Origin: CAYFYS01 sp965202905
GTDB taxonomy: Bacteria > Pseudomonadota > Alphaproteobacteria > MPNO01
DNA length: 64,000 nucleotides
Reading direction: 5' to 3'
Assembly: GCA_965202905.1 (NCBI GenBank)
Contig: OZ241868.1
Span: 1,488,001-1,552,000, forward strand
How positions within the stretch are numbered: the stretch's first letter is position 1; every line of letters starts with the position of its first letter. The position numbers were made by a program, and so were the translations under genes. The notes beneath the pieces are model-generated. The model did not search any database and was not told where the DNA came from. It was given only the letters and a program-made list of their open reading frames with translations. This document shows, piece after piece, positions 48,629 to 59,600 of this stretch.

Positions 48629-49876
48629 AGCCGGCGCCGCGACGCCCCAGCGCGGACGGGCCGCGTCGGACTCCTCCCCGATCAGGATAGCGAGAACCGC
48701 CGCCAGCATGGCGAGTCCGATCGAGACCAGCCAGACCCAGTCATAGCGCGCCATCAGGTCGAACATATAGCCGCCGAACACGGCGCCGATCGCCGCCCCC
48801 ATCGAATGCCCGCCGAACAAGAGGCCCATGGTCAGCCCCATGATCTGCACGCCGATATGGCTTGCGACAAGGCTCGCGATCGGCGGCAGGGTGGAGAAGT
48901 TCAGCACCCCGAAAAGCGCCGCGAAGAGGAACAGGATCTCGACGTTGCCCGTGACATAGAGCAGCGGGATGAACAACAGCGCGCGGGCAGCGAACATCGC
49001 CGCCAGCAGGCCCGCGCGATGCACCCGGTCGGCAAGCCAGCCGAACAGCAGCAGACCCAGCGCGTTGCCGACCCCGTGAACGCCGTGCGCGGATGTCCCC
49101 TCGACCAGATCAAAGCCGCAGCTCACCGCATAGGGCACGAAATGGACGTCGAACACGCCGGCGGTGGTGAAGCCGCAGAGCCAGAATGCGCCGAGCAACA
49201 GGACGAAGGTGCGGTTGCGGAACAGGATCCCGAGCTTGCCGGCGAGCCGCATGTCGGCGGGCGAGGCTGGCCTGCCCGGCGCGGCGCCGGGTCGCGGTCG
49301 TGCGGCGGCGAGGGAGCCGATGGATATCCAGGCCAGCGGCGCCATGACCAGCAGGACCAGGCCGAAGCTCAGATAGGCGCCGCGCCAGCCCCAGGCGGTC
49401 ACCAGGATTCCGAGCAGTGTCAGCGCCGGAAGCTGGCCGACGGTCGAACCCGACAATCCGAGCGCCGTCGCCATCCCGCGGCGGCGCTCGAAGATCAGCG
49501 CCATCATCGTCGCCGCCAAGGGCAGCGAGACCATGCCCATGCCGAGCCCGCCAACTGCGCCGAACACGACGAGGAACTGCCATTCGAGCGAGATCGCCGA
49601 GGTCAGGGTGACGGCAAGCCCGATGACGGCGAGTCCGCCGGCCAGCACCGGGCGCGGCCCGAACCGGTCGATCAGGTTGCCGGCGAAGGGCGCCGCGATC
49701 GCCATGACCGCAAGGACGATCGAGCTGCCGGTCGCGCTGATCGCCCGCGCCCAGCCGAGCTCGGCCTCCCAGGTCGGGATCAGGACGCCGACCGAGGACC
49801 GCGCGCTGTGAGTCAGGGCAAGCGCGCAGAACGTCAGCGCGACCACGACCCATGGCCGAATTCCGACGCCGTTCAA
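48626..49876 (-). CDS. Major facilitator superfamily transporter
   Basis: A 416-residue permease with about twelve hydrophobic helices. The first is WVVVALTFCALALTHSARSS, followed by the MFS loop motif AGNLIDRFGPRPVLAGGLAV (about residues 53-72). The second half repeats it with LLLFGWLADRVHRAGLLAAM. It resembles the monocarboxylate/oxalate-formate-like MFS group; the substrate is unknown. The start is a TTG at 49876, overlapping the mutT stop (TTGA), and is chosen for this coupling. Upstream in-frame sequence belongs to mutT's shadow. The stop lies in the palindromic element. Confidence 0.85.
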   Translation of the reverse strand: MNGVGIRPWVVVALTFCALALTHSARSSVGVLIPTWEAELGWARAISATGSSIVLAVMAIAAPFAGNLIDRFGPRPVLAGGLAVIGLAVTLTSAISLEWQFLVVFGAVGGLGMGMVSLPLAATMMALIFERRRGMATALGLSGSTVGQLPALTLLGILVTAWGWRGAYLSFGLVLLVMAPLAWISIGSLAAARPRPGAAPGRPASPADMRLAGKLGILFRNRTFVLLLGAFWLCGFTTAGVFDVHFVPYAVSCGFDLVEGTSAHGVHGVGNALGLLLFGWLADRVHRAGLLAAMFAARALLFIPLLYVTGNVEILFLFAALFGVLNFSTLPPIASLVASHIGVQIMGLTMGLLFGGHSMGAAIGAVFGGYMFDLMARYDWVWLVSIGLAMLAAVLAILIGEESDAARPRWGVAAPA

Positions 49877-50292
49877 AGGAAGTCCCGGAGCATCTCGGAC
49901 AGTGGCCGGTCGGCCGGCGGCATCTCGTAATCGCCGAGCCTGACCGGGCGAACCCATTTGAGCGCCTGACCCTCCCGGGCGGTCACCGAGCCCTGCCAAA
50001 CGCGGCAAACATAGAGCGGCATCAGCAGATGAAAGCTTTCGTAGGCATGGGAGGCAAAGGTGAGCGGCGCCAGGCGCCGCCGGGTCACATCGATGCCAAG
50101 CTCCTCGGCGAGCTCGCGGATGAGCGCGGCCTCCGGCGTCTCGCCCGCCGCGACCTTGCCGCCCGGGAATTCCCACAGCCCGGCCATCGTCTTGCCCGCC
50201 GGGCGCCGGGCTATCAGGACGCGGCCGTCGGCATCGATCAGCGCGGCCGCGGCGACGAGAACCAGCGGCCGCTCAGCTTCTGTAGTCGGCAT
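49873..50292 (-). CDS. mutT: Nudix hydrolase, MutT type
   Basis: A 139-residue Nudix hydrolase. The Nudix box is GGKVAAGETPEAALIRELAE followed directly by ELGI (about residues 44-67), matching G-x5-E-x7-R-E-U-x-E-E-x-G-U. LVLVAAAALIDADGRVLIAR opens the protein as in MutT, which removes 8-oxo-dGTP from the nucleotide pool. It overlaps argJ upstream by 20 bases and the MFS gene downstream by four, so all three are one transcription unit. The argJ-mutT neighbourhood is common in alphaproteobacteria. Confidence 0.92.
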   Translation of the reverse strand: MPTTEAERPLVLVAAAALIDADGRVLIARRPAGKTMAGLWEFPGGKVAAGETPEAALIRELAEELGIDVTRRRLAPLTFASHAYESFHLLMPLYVCRVWQGSVTAREGQALKWVRPVRLGDYEMPPADRPLSEMLRDFL

Positions 50293-51502
50293 TGATGTCG
50301 ATATAGCCGTGAGTCAGATCGCACGTCCAGACCGCGGCCCGGCCGCGTCCGACGCCGACATCGATGCCGATCGTGACGTCGGAGCCCGCCATATGTGCGG
50401 CGACGGGGGCCTCGTCGTAGCCTTCGATCGCCGCGCCGCCGCGGGTGATCTGAATCCCGCCCACGGAGATCGCGAGCGCATCCGCGTCGATCCGCTCACC
50501 CGCCTTGCCGACCGCCATGACCACGCGCCCCCAATTGGCGTCGCCGCCGGCGATCGCGGTTTTAACCAGCGGCGAGTTGGCGACCGCAAGGCCGATCCGC
50601 CGCGCCGCGCGGGCGGACGCCGCCCCGCCCACCTCGATCGTGACAAATCGGCTCGCGCCCTCGCCGTCACGGACGATCAGATGGGCGAGATCCCGGCAGA
50701 CCGCGCCCAGCGCGGTCCGGAACGGCCGCAATCTTGCATCGCGCGAGTCCGCAATTGCCGGGTTTCCGGCCCGGCCGGTCGCGAACAGGAGCGCCATATC
50801 GCTGGTCGACGTGTCCCCGTCGACGGTGATGGCGTTGAACGAGGCGTCAACCGCCTCGCGCAGCAGCCGGTCGAGCACCGGCGCGTCGAGCGCCGCATCG
50901 GTGAACACGAAGGCCAGCATCGTCGCCATGTCGGGGGCGATCATGCCCGAGCCCTTGGCGACGCCGGCGACCGTGACCCGCGTCCCGGCGATCTCGGCGG
51001 CGGCGCCGGCGCCCTTGGCGAAGGTGTCGGTGGTCCGGATGGCGTCGGCCGCCGCCTCCCAGCCCCCGGGCGAAAGCCGGCGCGCGAGCTCGGGCAAGGC
51101 GGCGGCGATCTGCGCCCCGTCGAGCCGCTCGCCGATAACCCCGGTCGACGCCACCGGGATGCGTTCCGGTGGGCAGCCGAGGACCGACGCCGCACCCTCG
51201 GTCGTGCGCGCGACGGCGGTCGTGCCGGGCCGTCCGGTGAACGCGTTGGCGTTGCCGGCATTGACCACCAGCCCGCCGGCCCGGCCCCGGGCGACGATCT
51301 CGCGCGTCCACAAGACCGGCGCCGCGGCCGTCCGGGAGCGGGTCGTCACGCCTGCCAGCGTCGTTTCCGGATCCAGCGCAACCAGCAACAGATCGTCCCG
51401 GCCGGCATAGCGCAGGCCGCTGGAGCCGGTGGCGAGCCGGACTCCGGGGACGGGGACGAGCGCCGGAAACCGGCCCGGCGCGAGCGGTGAGATGTTCGCC
51501 AT
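50273..51502 (-). CDS. argJ: Bifunctional glutamate N-acetyltransferase/amino-acid acetyltransferase ArgJ
   Basis: A 409-residue enzyme of arginine biosynthesis that recycles the acetyl group from N-acetylornithine to glutamate. It self-cleaves before the Thr in GVAKGSGMIAPDMATMLAF (about residues 184-202), which becomes the N-terminal nucleophile of the beta chain. Other signatures are VVNAGNANAFTG, VASTGVIGERLDG, ITVDGDTSTSDMALLFATG and VKTAIAGGDANWGRVVMAVG. Full length, ATG start. It is followed by mutT with overlap and preceded by the PPIase gene in the same direction. Confidence 0.96.
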   Translation of the reverse strand: MANISPLAPGRFPALVPVPGVRLATGSSGLRYAGRDDLLLVALDPETTLAGVTTRSRTAAAPVLWTREIVARGRAGGLVVNAGNANAFTGRPGTTAVARTTEGAASVLGCPPERIPVASTGVIGERLDGAQIAAALPELARRLSPGGWEAAADAIRTTDTFAKGAGAAAEIAGTRVTVAGVAKGSGMIAPDMATMLAFVFTDAALDAPVLDRLLREAVDASFNAITVDGDTSTSDMALLFATGRAGNPAIADSRDARLRPFRTALGAVCRDLAHLIVRDGEGASRFVTIEVGGAASARAARRIGLAVANSPLVKTAIAGGDANWGRVVMAVGKAGERIDADALAISVGGIQITRGGAAIEGYDEAPVAAHMAGSDVTIGIDVGVGRGRAAVWTCDLTHGYIDINADYRS

Positions 51503-51579
51503 TCCCGGCGTTCCCGATCGGTGGCCATGAACCGACGTGGCTTATGCCCCGGCAAGTGCGCGGAGTCTATCGGGCGCGC

Positions 51580-52464
51580 TCAGCGCGGGACGCGGCGAAT
51601 TCCGCTTGGCCGCTCCGGCGATCCATCCATCTGGAACCGTAGCACCGGGGTCTTGCCGCGAAGCTCGCGGACCAGCTCGGCAATGGCGCTCTGTGCGATG
51701 TCCTCGCGCAACGCTTCCGCGGCGTCATCGAAGCTCGGCGCCGGCGCCGGGCGGCGTTCGACCAGCTTGATGACGTGCCAACCGAACTGAGAGCGCACGG
51801 GTTTCGGGGTGATCTGACCGGGCTGGAGCGCAAACGCGGCATCGGCGAAAGGCTTGACCATGTCGCCGCGGCCGAAGAACCCGAGGTCGCCGCCCCGGGG
51901 GCCGGACGGTCCGGTCGAGCGCGCACGCGCGAGCGCGGCGAAATCCGTGCCCGGCCTGGCCAGTTCGGAAATCACGGCGAGCGCCTCGCGTTCGGAGCTC
52001 ACCAGGATGTGGCTGGCGCGGACCTGCGATTCGTTGGCGGTCCGCGCCTTGAGCCGTTGGTAAGCCGCGCGCATCGAATCTTCCGTCACCGCGTCCCGGA
52101 GGACCCGCTCCACATAGACGGCGTGCAGGGTCGACTGCCGGGCGCTCTCGAGCCGGCGGGCGATTTCGGGCTCGCGGTCGAGGCCGGCGGCCTCGGCGGC
52201 CCGGGCGATCAGCCGGGTGTCGACGAGCTGACGCCGGAGCGCCGGGAACAGCCGGGCCATCGGCATGAGGCGATACTGTTCGGGTAATGTGCCCTGCAGC
52301 GCGCTGAGCTCGGACAGGCGGATCTCGCGGTCGCCCACCTTGGCGATCACCGGATCGCCCGGCGGGGTCGCGCCGGGCCGGCTGTCCTGGGCCACCAATT
52401 GCCCCTGGGAGGCCGCCAGGATCGCAGCCGCAAGCGATACGGCGCGCAGCGGAAAATTGAGCAT
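51580..52464 (-). CDS. Periplasmic peptidyl-prolyl isomerase, PpiC/SurA (parvulin) type
   Basis: A 294-residue exported foldase. The signal peptide LRAVSLAAAILAASQGQLVA ends near AQD. A SurA-like helical N-terminal domain follows, then a parvulin rotamase domain (about residues 150-245) with VRASHILVSSEREALAVISE, RGGDLGFFGRGDMVKPFADA and PVRSQFGWHVIKLVERRP. It helps envelope proteins fold after export by SecA, encoded divergently next door. The start MLNFPLR at 52464, after AAAAGGA, is preferred over an upstream in-frame one because it sits directly at the signal peptide. Confidence 0.92.
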   Translation of the reverse strand: MLNFPLRAVSLAAAILAASQGQLVAQDSRPGATPPGDPVIAKVGDREIRLSELSALQGTLPEQYRLMPMARLFPALRRQLVDTRLIARAAEAAGLDREPEIARRLESARQSTLHAVYVERVLRDAVTEDSMRAAYQRLKARTANESQVRASHILVSSEREALAVISELARPGTDFAALARARSTGPSGPRGGDLGFFGRGDMVKPFADAAFALQPGQITPKPVRSQFGWHVIKLVERRPAPAPSFDDAAEALREDIAQSAIAELVRELRGKTPVLRFQMDGSPERPSGIRRVPR

Positions 52465-52738
52465 CGGGCGTCCTTTTCCGTGATATCGCATCGCGCGGAG
52501 CGTAGCGGAAGCATCGACCGAGCTCCGGCCGGTCCGGCGGCCCGCCGGCGGCGCATCATAGCGGATTGAGCGGGACAGTCATGTGGATTGGCCGTCATGC
52601 GCCCAAGGCTTGTGTTGCCAGGGCCGCTCGCGTTGACAGGGCCACGGCCTCACCTTATCTGTGAGCGGTCCGGGTTCGCGTTTGGCTCCGGAGCGCGCGA
52701 CCGGCCCGTTCCCCGACCAGCCCGTTCAAGGAGCACGG

Positions 52739-55528
<2,790 letters not shown>

Positions 55529-55569
55529 GCTTGGCGGCTGCTTGCCCCGCGCGGCAGGCCGTCCAGGCC

Positions 55570-55608
55570 CCAGTGGTTCGAATCTTTCGCTTCGAACCAC
55601 TGGTTTTT
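55570..55608 (+). terminator. Rho-independent terminator of secA
   Basis: CCAGTGGTTCGAA (55570-55582) pairs perfectly with TTCGAACCACTGG (55591-55603) around TCTTTCGC, followed by TTTTTAT. The 13-base stem plus U-run, 41 bases after the secA stop, is a classic intrinsic terminator. Confidence 0.88.
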
Positions 55609-55713
55609 ATCTGATTTTTATGTCGATGGATCAACTTATCGAGACATTTGAATGCGTTATGGTCGCCAGATCGTCATCGGCCGGGGGATTCAAATGTCTC
55701 GGTTGATCCACTA
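55570..55713. repeat. Palindromic element, copy 2
   Basis: The second copy of the element seen at 48497-48628, in the same orientation. After the terminator hairpin comes a 12-base tandem duplication of the TTTTTAT region, then the long palindrome: TGGATCAAC plus CGAGACATTTGAAT (55627-55653) against ATTCAAATGTCTCG plus GTTGATCCA (55688-55710). From the TGGATC onward the two copies differ at only two of 87 positions. The end again supplies the stop codon of a minus-strand gene (prpC). Confidence 0.9.
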
Positions 55714-56838
55714 GCGTGCGGCGATCGGCAGCACCTCGCGCTGGTCCACCCCGTCATAGGCGCTCAGCGGGCGGATCAGCTTGTTGGCCGCGTTCTGCTC
55801 AAGATAGTGGGCGACCCAGCCGGTGATCCGGCTCATCACGAAGATCGGCGTGAACATGTCGATGTCGAAGCCCATCAGGTAGTAGGCCGGCCCGGCCGGG
55901 AAATCGAGATTGGGGTGGATGCCCTTCTCCTCGAGCATCACCTTCTGCAGCCCGTCGGCCATGCGGGTCCAGGTATCGTCGCCCTTCCAGGCGGCGAGAT
56001 CTTCGAGGCACTTGCGCATGGTCGGCACGCGGGAATCGCCGGATTTGTAGACCCGGTGGCCGAAGCCCATCACCAAGCGCTTGCGGGCGATGGACTCGCG
56101 CATCCACTGCCCGGCCGCATCCGGATCGCCGATCTCCAGCATCATGTACATCACCGCCTCGTTGGCGCCGCCGTGCAGCGGGCCCTTGAGCGAGCCGATG
56201 CCGCCGGTGACCGCCGAATAGATGTCCGAGCGCGACGAGGCGATGACCCGCACCGTGAAGGTAGACGCGTTGAAGCTGTGCTCGGCATAGAGGATCAGCG
56301 AGGTGTCGAAGGCCCTGACCGCCTCCGGCGGCGGCGTCTCGCCGAAGCACATGTGAAAGAAATTCCCGGCCATGCTGAGATCGGCGCGCGGCGCGATGCG
56401 ATCGAGCCCTTTGCGGAAGCGGTAGTCGGTGGCGATCATCGTCGGGATCTTCGCCAGCATGTCCATTGCGCGGCCCATGTCGGCCGCTTCGGGCTCGCCG
56501 CCCCACGCGGTCTCGGCGGTGCCGAGATAGCTGAGCGCGGTGCGGATCGTGTCCATCGGGTGGGCGTCCCTGGGGAAGCGCCCGATCACCGCCACATGGT
56601 CCTCGGCGATCTCCCGTCGGCCCGCCTCGTCGCGCTTGAAAATCTCGAGCTCATCCGAGCTCGGCAGTTCGCCGCGCCACAGGAGGCAGGCGACCTCCTC
56701 GAATGAGCAGTGCGCGCACAGATCCTGGACGGCGTAGCCGCGATAGGTGAGCGAGTTTGTCTCGGGCATCACCTTGGAGACGGCGGTCGTGTCCACGACC
56801 ACCCCGTCGAGGCCTCTCTGGATATCCGCTTCAGACAT
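55711..56838 (-). CDS. prpC: 2-methylcitrate synthase/citrate synthase PrpC
   Basis: A 375-residue citrate-synthase-fold enzyme. It begins IQRGLDGVVVDTTAVSKVMP and LTYRGYAVQDLCAHCSFEEV. Catalytic residues are the His in LILYAEHSFNASTFTVRVIA, that in GPLHGGANEAVMYMML, and those in MGFGHRVYKSGDSR, with the Asp in HPNLDFPAGPAYYLMG. The short length and adjacent prpB and prpD favour 2-methylcitrate synthase (propionyl-CoA plus oxaloacetate) over the TCA enzyme. The start MSEADIQ at 56838 follows GGGAG. It is the last gene of the operon. Confidence 0.93.
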   Translation of the reverse strand: MSEADIQRGLDGVVVDTTAVSKVMPETNSLTYRGYAVQDLCAHCSFEEVACLLWRGELPSSDELEIFKRDEAGRREIAEDHVAVIGRFPRDAHPMDTIRTALSYLGTAETAWGGEPEAADMGRAMDMLAKIPTMIATDYRFRKGLDRIAPRADLSMAGNFFHMCFGETPPPEAVRAFDTSLILYAEHSFNASTFTVRVIASSRSDIYSAVTGGIGSLKGPLHGGANEAVMYMMLEIGDPDAAGQWMRESIARKRLVMGFGHRVYKSGDSRVPTMRKCLEDLAAWKGDDTWTRMADGLQKVMLEEKGIHPNLDFPAGPAYYLMGFDIDMFTPIFVMSRITGWVAHYLEQNAANKLIRPLSAYDGVDQREVLPIAAR

Positions 56839-56855
56839 GCGCGCGCTCCCTTTCG

Positions 56856-57749
56856 CTAGACCTTGAAGTCGTAGAGGCTCCGGTCGAAGCGATTGTAATC
56901 CTCGTAGCGGATCACGCCATAAAGCTCCGCGCGGGTCTGCATGCGATCGAGCAGCCGGGCCTGTGTCCCCTCGGCCGCCAGCGTCGCGAGCCCCTGCCCG
57001 ACCCCGTACATCGCCAGCCTGAGCGTGGTGACCGGATAGATCGCGATGTTGTAGCCGAGCGAGACCAGCTCGTCCCTGGTCAGGAGCGGCGTCTTGCCGA
57101 ACTCGGTGAGGTTCGCCAGCAGCGGCGCGTCGACGGCCTTGCGGAAGGCCTCGTACTCGGCATGGGTGGTCAGCGCCTCGGGAAAGATCGCATCCGCGCC
57201 CGCATCGACATAGGCCCTGGACCGCTCGATTGCCGCATCCAGGCCCTCGGAGGCCTTGGAATCGGTGCGCGCCATCAACAGGAAATTGGGATCGCGCCTG
57301 GCATCGGCGGCGGCGCGGATCTTCTGGACCATGTCCGCGACGGGAACGATCGCCTTGTTGTCGAGATGGCCGCAGCGCTTGGGGCTGACCTGATCCTCGA
57401 TGTGGCAGCCGGCGAGGCCCGCGGCTTCGATTTCCTGAATCGTGCGGGCGGCGTTCATCGCCTCGCCGAAGCCGGTGTCGATGTCGATCATCGCCGGCAG
57501 GTCGCTGGTCCGGGCGATCTGGCGGCCGCGCAGCGCGACCTCGGTCAAGGTCGTCAGCCCGATGTCGGGCAGGCCCAGATCGGCCGACAGCGCCGCGCCC
57601 GAGATGTAGATCCCGTCGAAGCCATGCTCCTGGACCATCAGCGCCACCAGCGGCGAGAACGCGCCCGGCATCTGGAGCAGCCGGCCCGAGGCGAGCGCGG
57701 CGCGGAAATCCGCGCGCTTCTGTTCCGGCGTTTTCCTGGCGAACAGCAT
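56856..57749 (-). CDS. prpB: 2-methylisocitrate lyase PrpB
   Basis: A 297-residue lyase of the isocitrate lyase/PEP mutase superfamily that splits 2-methylisocitrate into pyruvate and succinate. Signatures are LLQMPGAFSPLVALMVQEHG (about residues 24-43), FDGIYISGAALSADLGLPDI, MIDIDTGFGEAMNAARTIQE and the catalytic loop IEDQVSPKRCGHLDNK containing the K-R-C-G-H motif (about 118-133). It overlaps the prpD stop (TGATG) and precedes prpC by 17 bases, so it is translationally coupled in a three-gene operon. Confidence 0.96.
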   Translation of the reverse strand: MLFARKTPEQKRADFRAALASGRLLQMPGAFSPLVALMVQEHGFDGIYISGAALSADLGLPDIGLTTLTEVALRGRQIARTSDLPAMIDIDTGFGEAMNAARTIQEIEAAGLAGCHIEDQVSPKRCGHLDNKAIVPVADMVQKIRAAADARRDPNFLLMARTDSKASEGLDAAIERSRAYVDAGADAIFPEALTTHAEYEAFRKAVDAPLLANLTEFGKTPLLTRDELVSLGYNIAIYPVTTLRLAMYGVGQGLATLAAEGTQARLLDRMQTRAELYGVIRYEDYNRFDRSLYDFKV

Positions 57750-59257
57750 CAGAAGATCCCCCTGTCGTCACGCCCGGCATTGGAAAGCCCGGCCGGATCG
57801 ACAGCGACGTTGAGCCCGCCGAGCGCGGCGGCATCCAGATCGGGCAGCCGTTGAACCAGGTCGAGAAAGCGGCGCTGCTCGGCCGGGCTCACGATCCCTT
57901 CGGCCAGGGTCTCGAACTTGCGGACGTAGTCGGCGCGCGCGAATGGCCGCGCGCCGGCCGGATGGGCATTGGCGCGGGCCAGCTCGTCGACGATCGTCTC
58001 GCCGGTCGCCAACCTGATTTCTACGCGCCCGCCGAAGGCCCGCTCGTTCGGGTCCGGCTCGTGGTAGGCCTGCGTCCAGGCCGGGTCTTCGACCGTCTCG
58101 ATTTTGCGCCACAGCCGGACCGTATCCGCGCGGCGCGCGCGCCCGGGCGCGTAGGAGCGGACATGGTGCCATTCCCCGTCCTGCAGCGCGACGGCCAGGA
58201 TGTACATGATGCTGTGGTCCAAAGTCTCGCGGCTGGCGTTGGGATCCATCTTCTGCGGATCGCCCGCGCCGGCACCGATGACGTAGTGGGTGTGGTGGCT
58301 GGTGTACAGCGTGACGGCCTCGATCGCCTCGAAATCGGCGATCCGCTCGCGCATCCGGAAGGCAAGGTCGATGATCGCCTGGCTCTGGTACTCGGCCGAA
58401 TGCTCCTTGGTGTAAGACTCCAGGATCGCCCGCTTGGGCTCGCCGGGCGCCGGCAACGGCACCGTGTAGCTCGCCTCGGGCCCGTCGAGCACCCAGGCGA
58501 TCACGCTGTCCTCGCCCTCGTAGATCGGCGACGGCGCACCCTCGCCCCGCATCGCGCGGTCGACCGCCTCGATGGCGAGCTTGCCGGCATGGGCCGGCGC
58601 GAAGGCCTTCCAGCTCGAGATCTCCCCCTTGCGCGACTGGCGGGTGGAGACCGTCACATGAAGCGCCTGCTGGACTGCCTGGTAGACCCGTTCCGTCGGC
58701 AGGCCCAGAAGGGCGCCGATCCCCGCCGCGGCCGAGGGGCCGAGATGGGCGATGTGGTCGATCTTGTGAGCGTGCAGGCAGATCCCTTTGACCAGGGCGA
58801 TCTGGATCTCGTAGCCGGCGACGACGCCGCGCACCAGCTCGCGCCCGCCGCGGGCGGTCTGCTGGGCAACCGCCAGGATCGGCGGGATGTTGTCGGCCGG
58901 GTGGGAATAGTCCGCGGCGAGGAACGTGTCGTGGTAGTCGAGCTCGCGCACCGCGGCGCCGTTGGCCCAGGCCGCCCATTCGGCGGCGAACCGGCGGTCC
59001 GGGGCGATGCCGAAGACCGTTGCGCCGGCCTCGCGCGGGTGGGCCACGGCCTGGGCGCGCGCGGCGGCGACCGGCGCGCGGTCGAGCGAGGCGACGGCGA
59101 CCGCGGCGTTGTCGATGATCCGGTTGACGATCATGTCCTCGACCGCGGGCTCGACCTCGACCGGATCGGTCGCGACGGCGGCGATCTTCCAGGCGAGCTG
59201 GTTCTCGCGCGCCGGGGTCTGTTTCGAAGGATAAACCTTAACCGTGTGATTAATCAT
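57749..59257 (-). CDS. prpD: MmgE/PrpD family 2-methylcitrate dehydratase
   Basis: A 502-residue dehydratase of the MmgE/PrpD family, turning 2-methylcitrate into methylaconitate. Typical segments are AVRELDYHDTFLAADYSHPA with DNIPPILAV (about residues 97-125), ICLHAHKIDHIAHLGPSAAA, STRQSRKGEISSWKAFAPAH and ESYTKEHSAEYQSQAIIDLA. Its length and sequence fit PrpD rather than the shorter immune-responsive members. The ATG at 59257 (MINHTVKVY) is chosen; an upstream TTG adds four residues. It is the first gene of the prpD-prpB-prpC operon. No prpE or PrpR-type regulator is visible beside it. Confidence 0.94.
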   Translation of the reverse strand: MINHTVKVYPSKQTPARENQLAWKIAAVATDPVEVEPAVEDMIVNRIIDNAAVAVASLDRAPVAAARAQAVAHPREAGATVFGIAPDRRFAAEWAAWANGAAVRELDYHDTFLAADYSHPADNIPPILAVAQQTARGGRELVRGVVAGYEIQIALVKGICLHAHKIDHIAHLGPSAAAGIGALLGLPTERVYQAVQQALHVTVSTRQSRKGEISSWKAFAPAHAGKLAIEAVDRAMRGEGAPSPIYEGEDSVIAWVLDGPEASYTVPLPAPGEPKRAILESYTKEHSAEYQSQAIIDLAFRMRERIADFEAIEAVTLYTSHHTHYVIGAGAGDPQKMDPNASRETLDHSIMYILAVALQDGEWHHVRSYAPGRARRADTVRLWRKIETVEDPAWTQAYHEPDPNERAFGGRVEIRLATGETIVDELARANAHPAGARPFARADYVRKFETLAEGIVSPAEQRRFLDLVQRLPDLDAAALGGLNVAVDPAGLSNAGRDDRGIF

Positions 59258-59465
59258 GGGAAATTCCAATTGAGCGGGAAGCGGTGGACAAGCGCATCAT
59301 AACGCGGAGTCCGCCCGGCTCAAACGCCGGGCGACGTTGTGGAGACGTGTCGAGGCGCGGAACTGCTTGATCGCGGACCCAGAAAAACAGTCCCCGTCGG
59401 CTTGCGCCTGCGGCATACAACGGTTATTTTTGACGGTCAATTTCAAGAGTCGTTGATATTGCCTC

Positions 59466-59600
59466 ATGCTGGAAATGCTCCGCATCCTCGATCCGGACGA
59501 CATTCCCGCCCGGATGCTCCGCGAGATCAGTGGCCGTCGCGTCCAGCTGCCCGCGATCGAGGCGCGGGACCGCCTGGCTGGTCTGCGGGGGGCCGCATGA
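59466..59600 (+). CDS. Small ORF coupled to the SNF2 helicase
   Basis: A 44-codon frame, MLEMLRILDPDDIPARMLRE then ISGRRVQLPAIEARDRLAGL and RGAA, ending in ATGA so that its stop overlaps the helicase start. An in-frame stop 12 bases upstream means it is complete, not the tail of a long gene. Predicted helical, with acidic and basic patches. No clear ribosome binding site precedes it. No family is recognised. The overlap makes translational coupling likely, either as a leader peptide for the helicase or as a small partner protein. Confidence 0.45.
   Translation: MLEMLRILDPDDIPARMLREISGRRVQLPAIEARDRLAGLRGAA

Noticed and set aside
48335..49930. A 531-codon plus-strand frame running through the palindrome and opposite the MFS gene
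   Set aside because: Composition is of the reversed-codon type and the opposite strand has clear membrane helices and MFS motifs.
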